Below are positions 58,440 to 64,000 of a stretch of DNA of 64,000 nucleotides, piece by piece. Origin of the DNA: Bradyrhizobium sp. BRP22. GTDB taxonomy: Bacteria > Pseudomonadota > Alphaproteobacteria > Rhizobiales > Xanthobacteraceae. The stretch's first letter is position 1. Every line of letters begins with the position of its first letter. The notes beneath the pieces are model-generated. The model did no database searches. It saw nothing but the letters and a program-made list of their open reading frames with translations, and was not told where the DNA came from. The position numbers and the translations under genes were made by a program. Location: assembly GCF_020194175.1 (NCBI RefSeq), contig NZ_JADYVX010000032.1:30660-94659 (forward strand), given 5' to 3'.

Positions 58440-61400
58440 TTGGAGCAGACCATCAGGGGTACCTTCGCGGCGTTGAACGCCACCAACGAAGCGATCCTGT
58501 ACGCCAAATCGCCGGAGGAACTGTACGCCAAGATCTGCGAAGCCGCTTTTTCCAGCGGCGACTTTCTGGCGACAGCGGTGTTCTTGCTGGATGCCGATAC
58601 CAGCCGGCTCCGCCTTGCGGTCGGCTTCGGCGAGGATGTCGCGCGGCTGCGCGGCATCGACATCTCGATCATTGCCAATACCCCCGAGGGCAGCGGGGTG
58701 TGCGGACAGGCGTTCCGCGACCAGCAGGCTTGTATCAGCAACGACTATCTGAATGATCCGCGCTCGCTCGCCTGGCGCGCCGGCGCTCGCACCGGCGAGG
58801 TCGCCGCGGCGGCGGCAATGCCGCTGATCTGCAATGGCCGCAGCGTCGGCGTCTTCCTTGTCACCCGGCGCGAGGTCGGATCGCTCGGCGACGAACTCGT
58901 CTCGCTGCTGGCGCGCATGGCCGCGAACGTTTCGTTTGCGCTGGACAATTTCGAGCATGAGCGCACGCGCAAGAGCAGCGAGCGGGCGATGCGCCGCCTC
59001 AACCAGATGTTCGGCGCCATCAGCGCCACCAACGAGGCGATCCTTCGTGCCAAGACCGAGCACGACCTCTACCAGCGCGTCTGCGACGCCGCCGTTCACA
59101 GCGGGAAATCCGTTGCCGCCGTGGTCCTGCTCGCCGAGCCTGACACCCATTGGCTCGAGCCGGTCGCCGGCACTGGCGACGCAATCGAGCTGATCACGCA
59201 AACGCGCTTTTCGACCGATCCCGACAACATCTACGGCAAGGGCGTCTGCGGGCAGGCGTTCCGGACCCAGCGGCCGTGCATCAACAACGACATCCCGAAG
59301 TCCGATGGTCCGTGGCGACAGGTGGGGCGCGACGTCGGCGTCATGGCCTGCATCGCGGTTCCCCTGACCAAGTTCGGCAAGAGCATCGGCGTCCTGCTGT
59401 TCTTTGTCGGCAGGTCATGGGCGGCGGATGAAGAGATCGTGGCGCTGATGGCGCGGATCGCCGAGAACGTGTCGGTGGCACTCGACAATTTCGAACGCGC
59501 CGATGAAAAGGCCAGGGCCGACCGGCAGAAGGATCGATTGTCACGAATGTTCGCGGCGCTGAGCGCGACCAACGAAGCGATCATGCGGGCGAGGTCGCGA
59601 GAGGAGATGTTCGCGCTGGTGTGCCAGGCGGCCGGCATGGGCGCCAGGTTCAACTCGACCAGCATCTTCCTGGTCACGCCCGGCAGCGATTATCTCGAGA
59701 TGGCGGCGACCGGGGGACCGACATCCGAGAACGCCCGCAAGCTCAAAGTATCGATCAACGAGGCCGTTCCGGAAGGGCGCGGCCTTTGCGGGACGGCGTT
59801 CCGCTCCAGGCAGGCCAGCATCAACAACAATTTCCTGAAGGACGTTGCGGGCAACGCGTTCCGGGACATCATCGAACGCGAGGGAGCACGATCGGGCGCA
59901 GCGTTTCCGTTGTTCGTCGACGGTGAGCCGGCCGGTGTGATGCTCTTCATCTCCTCCGAACGCGACACCTTTACCGCCGAGTTCGCTGAATTGCTGCAGC
60001 GGCTGGCTGACAACGTGTCGTTCGCGCTCGGCAGCTTCGAGCGCGCCGACGAGAAGGCGAGGACCGAGGATCAGAAGGAGCGGCTGACGCGGATGTTCGC
60101 GGCGCTGAGCGCCACCAACGAAGCGATCATGCGGGCGAAGTCGCGGACCGAGCTGTTCCATCTGGTCTGCGAGGCAGCGGTCGTTGGCGGCAATTTCACC
60201 TCCACCGCGATCGCGCTGGAACGGCCGGGTGACGATTATCTGGAAAACGTCGCTTCGGCCGGTCCCGATCGGGAGCGCGCGTTCAACGTGCGCCTCTCCA
60301 TCAATGCGGCGCATCCCGAAGGGCGGAGCCTCACCGGCATCGCGTTCCGAACCCGGAAACCCTGCATCAGCAACGACTATCTCGGCGATTTCGGCGCTTC
60401 GAGTCCATTCTATCAGGTCCTGCGCGATGCCGGCACCCGCTCCGGCGCCGCATTTCCGCTGCTCAAGCACGGCAAGCCGATCGGCGCCATCATCTTCCTC
60501 TCCAGCGAGATCGGCGCCTTCAGCCCCGAGCTGATCGGGCTGTTGCGACGTCTCGCCGAGAATGTCTCGTTCGCGCTGGAGAATTTCGATCGCGCCGACG
60601 AGAAGGCGAGGGCCGACGAGCGGATCGAATATCTCGCCTCGCATGACGGCCTGACGCGCTTGCCCAACCGGGAAACCTTCAACGAATTGCTGCGCCACGC
60701 CATCGAGGTGGCCAGCCGCCATCAGCGTCAGTTTGCGCTGCTGTTCATCGATCTCGACCGTTTCAAGGTCATCAACGATTCGCTTGGCCACGATGCCGGC
60801 GACCTGCTGCTCGTCAAGATCGCCGACCGGCTGCGCGGGACCTTGCGTTCGAGCGACGTCATCGCCCGCCTCGGCGGCGATGAATTCGTTGTGATCCTGG
60901 AAGAGACCGAGCGCGCCGATGTCGAAACGATCGCCGAGAGCCTGTTGTCGGCGCTCAGCCAGCCGCTGCAACTGAGCGGACACGAATGCCACACCACGGC
61001 CTCGATCGGCATCGCGATGTATCCTGCTGACGGTTCGGACGCCAAGACGCTGACCAAGAACGCAGACATGGCGATGTATCTCGCCAAGGAGGACGGCAAG
61101 AACGGCTTCCGTTTCCACTCCAAGGAGATCAAGGCGCAGTCGATCGAGCGTCTGACGCTGGAGAATGCCTTGCGCCGCGCGCTGGAGCGCGATCAGTTCT
61201 CGCTCCATTACCAGCCGAAGATCGACATCGCGAGCGGCCAGATCACCGGCGTCGAAGCGCTGCTGCGCTGGACCCATCCCGATCTCGGGCAGATCGCGCC
61301 GGCTCAGTTCATCCCGCTCGCGGAGGAGATCGGGCTGATCGTGCCGATCGGACGCTGGGTGCTGAACGAAGCTTGTGCGCAGAACATCGCCTGGCAGCGC

Positions 61401-62003
61401 CGCGGCTTGCGGCCGGTGACGATGGCGGTCAATCTCTCGCCGCGCCAATTCGCCGACGAGCATCTGTTGCAGGACGTCGACGAGGCGCTACGCTCAAGCG
61501 GGATGTCGCCGGCGCTGCTGCAGCTCGAGGTCACCGAAAGCGTGGTGATGCGCAACGTGCCGCGGGCGGTCAGGGTGCTGGATGCGATTCAGAGCCGCGG
61601 CATTCGCCTGGCGATCGACGATTTCGGCACCGGCTATTCGTCGATGTCGCTGATGAAGCAGTTCCCAATTGACACCATCAAGATCGACCGTTCCTTCGTG
61701 CGCGATCTCGCCCGCGACAGCGAGGACCAGGCGATCGCGCAGGCCATCATCAGCATGGGCAAGGCGCTCGGCATGACCGTGATCGCCGAGGGCGTGGAGA
61801 CGACCGAGCAGGAGCGCTTCCTGCGCGACCATGGCTGCGACGAGATGCAGGGCTATCTGCTCAGCAAGCCGCTTCCGCCCCGCGAACTCGCCGAGTTGCT
61901 GTGCGCCGCGCCGGCACTTGCCTCGCCGCCGCTGCAGCCCGTAGATCATGCCGCGGACGATCAGGCCGCCTCGGATCTAGGGCGGAAACGCGCTGTCATC
62001 TGA
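58440..62003 (+). CDS. Cyclic-di-GMP turnover protein with four GAF, GGDEF and EAL domains
   Basis: The 1187-residue protein has four tandem GAF sensor domains (about 10-170, 190-355, 370-535, 555-720), each opening with a near-identical FAALSATNEAIMRA-like helix. The GGDEF domain (about 730-890) has an intact GGDEF at 812-816 and an RSSD inhibitory site five residues before it. The EAL domain (about 915-1165) retains EALLRW (939), the Asn in AVNLSPRQF, LEVTES, AIDDFGTGYSS, IKIDRSF and VIAEGVET, so both activities are possible. No membrane helix is seen; the GAFs probably sense small molecules. The start is TTG 58440 with CAGGGAG upstream. Confidence 0.93.
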   Translation: MEQTIRGTFAALNATNEAILYAKSPEELYAKICEAAFSSGDFLATAVFLLDADTSRLRLAVGFGEDVARLRGIDISIIANTPEGSGVCGQAFRDQQACISNDYLNDPRSLAWRAGARTGEVAAAAAMPLICNGRSVGVFLVTRREVGSLGDELVSLLARMAANVSFALDNFEHERTRKSSERAMRRLNQMFGAISATNEAILRAKTEHDLYQRVCDAAVHSGKSVAAVVLLAEPDTHWLEPVAGTGDAIELITQTRFSTDPDNIYGKGVCGQAFRTQRPCINNDIPKSDGPWRQVGRDVGVMACIAVPLTKFGKSIGVLLFFVGRSWAADEEIVALMARIAENVSVALDNFERADEKARADRQKDRLSRMFAALSATNEAIMRARSREEMFALVCQAAGMGARFNSTSIFLVTPGSDYLEMAATGGPTSENARKLKVSINEAVPEGRGLCGTAFRSRQASINNNFLKDVAGNAFRDIIEREGARSGAAFPLFVDGEPAGVMLFISSERDTFTAEFAELLQRLADNVSFALGSFERADEKARTEDQKERLTRMFAALSATNEAIMRAKSRTELFHLVCEAAVVGGNFTSTAIALERPGDDYLENVASAGPDRERAFNVRLSINAAHPEGRSLTGIAFRTRKPCISNDYLGDFGASSPFYQVLRDAGTRSGAAFPLLKHGKPIGAIIFLSSEIGAFSPELIGLLRRLAENVSFALENFDRADEKARADERIEYLASHDGLTRLPNRETFNELLRHAIEVASRHQRQFALLFIDLDRFKVINDSLGHDAGDLLLVKIADRLRGTLRSSDVIARLGGDEFVVILEETERADVETIAESLLSALSQPLQLSGHECHTTASIGIAMYPADGSDAKTLTKNADMAMYLAKEDGKNGFRFHSKEIKAQSIERLTLENALRRALERDQFSLHYQPKIDIASGQITGVEALLRWTHPDLGQIAPAQFIPLAEEIGLIVPIGRWVLNEACAQNIAWQRRGLRPVTMAVNLSPRQFADEHLLQDVDEALRSSGMSPALLQLEVTESVVMRNVPRAVRVLDAIQSRGIRLAIDDFGTGYSSMSLMKQFPIDTIKIDRSFVRDLARDSEDQAIAQAIISMGKALGMTVIAEGVETTEQERFLRDHGCDEMQGYLLSKPLPPRELAELLCAAPALASPPLQPVDHAADDQAASDLGRKRAVI

Positions 62004-62318
62004 TGGCTGCACATGCAGGTCGCGCACGTCGGAATCCGTCGATTGCACCTTGCGCGAAAAATCATAAGGCCACGGCAGATTGGACTGGCCGGCGAGTGAT
62101 TTCAGCAGCACGGCGGCACCCGCTGCGTAAGTTGCGCCGCTCGCAAGGCGGAGCCGCATGCTCCACTCCGCTGGCAACTCCACGGCGCAATCGCGCAGTT
62201 CGAATGCCGGCCCCCACCACCACGCCGGCGCCGGCGGCCGTTCACTTTCCGGAATGGCGCGCCAGCGTCCGTATTCGTCGACGATACGCTTGAATTGCAG
62301 TTTCGCGGCGGGATGCAT
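61977..62318 (-). CDS. Hypothetical protein (tail-to-tail with the GGDEF-EAL gene)
   Basis: The 113-residue product (MHPAAKLQFKRIVDEYGRWR; APAWWWGPAFELRDCAVELP) has no recognised domain and no signal peptide. Its 3' end overlaps the stop region of the convergent GGDEF-EAL gene by 27 nt. ATG 62318 is favoured over 62369, as conserved-looking text begins there. Similar hypothetical genes occur in Bradyrhizobium, from memory. Function unknown. Confidence 0.6.
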   Translation of the reverse strand: MHPAAKLQFKRIVDEYGRWRAIPESERPPAPAWWWGPAFELRDCAVELPAEWSMRLRLASGATYAAGAAVLLKSLAGQSNLPWPYDFSRKVQSTDSDVRDLHVQPSDDSAFPP

Positions 62319-62372
62319 CGGGATCCTCTGTTCTGCTCCCGATAATATCCGCCTCGACGGCAGGCGCAAAGT

Positions 62373-62612
62373 CTATTGCCGGCCGTGCTGCCAGTGCGTG
62401 GTCACCTCGGTGCCCGTCTTGTTCAGATGGACATGCTGGTCGACATGGTCGACCCAGGACAGCGGAATGAAGTGATGGTGCTGCCCATCGGGCGAGCTCT
62501 GCTTGGTGAGCTTGATCTTGTCGGTTCCTTCGAGATGATCGACCTTTCCGACCGTCTTCCGGTCCGACGAGATGACGTCCATATGTTCCTTGATCTCTGC
62601 GGCCATTGCCAT
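62373..62612 (-). CDS. DUF2171 domain protein
   Basis: The 79-residue protein reads IKEHMDVISSDRKTVGKVDH and LEGTDKIKLTKQSSPDGQHH, then HFIPLSWVDHVDQHVHLNKT. This PRC-barrel-like DUF2171 fold is frequent in stress-associated small proteins of rhizobia. The role is unknown. GGAGA lies before ATG 62612; ATG 62606 is an alternative. Confidence 0.85.
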   Translation of the reverse strand: MAMAAEIKEHMDVISSDRKTVGKVDHLEGTDKIKLTKQSSPDGQHHHFIPLSWVDHVDQHVHLNKTGTEVTTHWQHGRQ

Positions 62613-62679
62613 GTTCCATCTCCTTCAATGTTTGCGGAGATGAACGCTTGGTGGCCGCAAAGGTGCCCCTCCCACGAAA

Positions 62680-63144
62680 TCACTTCTCGGCCACCTCCGT
62701 CGCGGTCGCCGGTCCCTCGCCCATGATCAGGAGCACGGCGTCCTCGTCCTTGGCACCGTCCCAATGGACCCGCTTGCCATAGTGGGTGACGAAACTGCCC
62801 GCCGGCATCGCCACGGTGCCCTTGTCCGGATCGAATTTCGCTCCCGATCCGACCCACCAGGTACCTTTCAGCACGACGATGTAACGGTCGTTCGGATGGA
62901 AATGCGGGTGGCTGAAATGGTTGCCCTTGGTCCACTTGGTGTAGACCATGTAGAAGCCCGGCTTTGTCGGATCACCGACCACCACGGCGTTCTGCGCGCC
63001 GTGCGTGTCCACCGGCCCCCAGGGGATCTGGTCGGGCAATTTATAGACGACGGCGGCGGGATTGAGCTCGGCGGCGGAGCCGATGCTCAGCGTGGCGGCG
63101 AGCGCAAGCGGGATTGCAAGGTAACGCCAGACGCTGACGATCAT
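62680..63144 (-). CDS. Exported cupin-domain protein
   Basis: The 154-residue protein has a signal peptide (RYLAIPLALAATLSIGSAAE) and a single cupin domain with HFSHPHFHPNDRYIVVLKG (metal-binding His/His/Glu-like cluster) and VHWDGAKDEDAVLLIMGEG. An AGGAGGAAG-type SD stands before ATG 63144. It probably acts in the periplasm; enzyme activity is undefined. It is divergent from the DUF1080 gene. Confidence 0.85.
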   Translation of the reverse strand: MIVSVWRYLAIPLALAATLSIGSAAELNPAAVVYKLPDQIPWGPVDTHGAQNAVVVGDPTKPGFYMVYTKWTKGNHFSHPHFHPNDRYIVVLKGTWWVGSGAKFDPDKGTVAMPAGSFVTHYGKRVHWDGAKDEDAVLLIMGEGPATATEVAEK

Positions 63145-63366
63145 GACTTCCTCCGTTTTCGGATAGACATTGGGCTCGTCCATCTCTGTTGCTCTCAATG
63201 CTATTCGGGAGCGCTCGTAGCGGACAAGATGCGCGCACGCATGTGTGATCGGCGGATGCGCGGTTTCTCGCACAACGCAACTGCAGCATCGAAATCGATT
63301 TACGCCCGTGCGCGACGGTGATTAGTTTGCGCGCCCAATCAAAACAACATCGGGAGGATGCTTTTC

Positions 63367-63960
63367 ATGAAACATGTGTGGACGCTTGCGGCCGGTCTTC
63401 TGATCGGCGCCGCTCTGTCCTCCAATCTCGCTTCCGCCGAGGGCGACGGCTGGATCACGCTGGTCGACGGCACCAACAAGGGCGACTGGGACGAGGTCGG
63501 CAAGGCGAACTGGACCTTGAAGGACGGCGCGCTGGTTGCCGACAAGCTCGACGGCAAGGACCTGTCCTATCTCGTCAGCAAGAATTCCTACAAGGACTTC
63601 CAGATCAAGGCCGAGTTCTGGACCGACGAGGACGCCAACAGCGGCATCTTCATCCGCTGCGACACCAACAAGACCATCGACTCCAAGGTCTGCTACGAGG
63701 TCAATATCTTCGACAAGCGGCCCGATCCGACCTACGGCACCGGCGCAATCGTCGATCTCGGCAAGGTCAACCCGATGCCCAAGGCGGCGGGCAAATGGAA
63801 CACCTATGAGATCACGGCGCAGGGACCGCATCTCGTCGTGGTGCTCAACGGGCAGAAGACCGTCGACGTGCAGGACAAGACACACGCGAGCGGTCCGATC
63901 GCGCTTCAATATGGCTCGGGCGTGGTCAAGTTCCGGAACGTGCAGATCAAGCCGCTGTAG
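63367..63960 (+). CDS. Exported DUF1080 (3-keto-disaccharide hydrolase-like) protein
   Basis: The 197-residue protein has a signal peptide (MKHVWTLAAGLLIGAALSSN, cleaved near ASAEG) and a DUF1080 jelly-roll domain: GWITLVDGTNKGDWDEVGKA, NWTLKDGALVADK, FQIKAEFWTDEDANSGIFIR, YEVNIFDKRPDPTYGTGAI and WNTYEITAQGPHLVVVLNGQ. Related domains bind or hydrolyse sugars; no active site is certain here. GGGAGG ends 9 nt before ATG 63367, favouring it over ATG 63358. Confidence 0.88.
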   Translation: MKHVWTLAAGLLIGAALSSNLASAEGDGWITLVDGTNKGDWDEVGKANWTLKDGALVADKLDGKDLSYLVSKNSYKDFQIKAEFWTDEDANSGIFIRCDTNKTIDSKVCYEVNIFDKRPDPTYGTGAIVDLGKVNPMPKAAGKWNTYEITAQGPHLVVVLNGQKTVDVQDKTHASGPIALQYGSGVVKFRNVQIKPL

Positions 63961-64000
63961 CAACGCGCGCTCCCTTCCCCTGAAAGCGGGAGGGCAGGGT

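Overview
The window reads as a chromosome segment from a high-GC alphaproteobacterium of the Bradyrhizobium group. The evidence is the GC-rich codon use, a CpdR receiver gene beside an N-formylglutamate amidohydrolase, an mmgR/suhB-type (alpha-r8) small RNA beside a histidinol-phosphatase gene, a ROSE-like leader before a small heat-shock gene, and many dispersed palindromic intergenic elements of the kind found in Bradyrhizobium and Rhodopseudomonas. The genus call is an inference; no rRNA or marker gene is present to fix it.

Layout. 1-9.6 kb is conserved chromosome: a partial CDS, hsp20 with a possible RNA thermometer, an alpha/beta hydrolase, a class III adenylate cyclase with TPRs, LysE and TauE exporters, a LysR regulator, hisN, the mmgR-like sRNA, hutG, cpdR and tRNA-Val(GAC). 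9.6-17.9 kb, starting at the 3' end of the tRNA, is gene-poor and repeat-rich and looks accessory: a tandem 93-bp repeat, a three-stem structured element, a PilZ protein, a TonB-like protein, a large receiver/LuxR-HTH protein with a membrane segment and a His/Asp-rich repeat tail, a ModE-like regulator beside a TauE/SafE permease, and a probably frameshifted HEAT protein. 17.9-24.6 kb carries two TetR systems: one shares an operator with an EamA exporter, the other is divergent from an uncharacterised GNAT-like/membrane-protein pair. It also holds an ArsC-like protein that lacks its catalytic Cys.

24.8-41.9 kb is catabolic and transport: an SDR, a remnant aldehyde dehydrogenase, an old yellow enzyme, a GFA protein, a benzoylformate-decarboxylase-like ThDP enzyme, a flavin monooxygenase, an M20 hydrolase, an MHS transporter, a complete TctABC system, a complete gltIJKL acidic amino acid ABC operon and a D-amino acid aminotransferase. 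42-48.7 kb holds emrAB with a divergent LysR regulator, then a translationally coupled serine hydrolase and membrane acyltransferase. 48.9-58.1 kb is organic-acid and 2-oxoacid metabolism: DUF3311-MctP uptake, a fused indolepyruvate:ferredoxin oxidoreductase with a divergent Lrp regulator, and an Ldh/flavin-monooxygenase/FAH operon. 58.4-64 kb has a four-GAF GGDEF-EAL protein and small stress or secreted proteins.

The strongest candidates for undescribed biology are the REC-LuxR membrane protein with the repeat tail and its TonB-like neighbour, the three-stem structured element after the tRNA, and the TetR-controlled GNAT-like/membrane pair. All functional calls come from reading motifs by eye; no database search was run.
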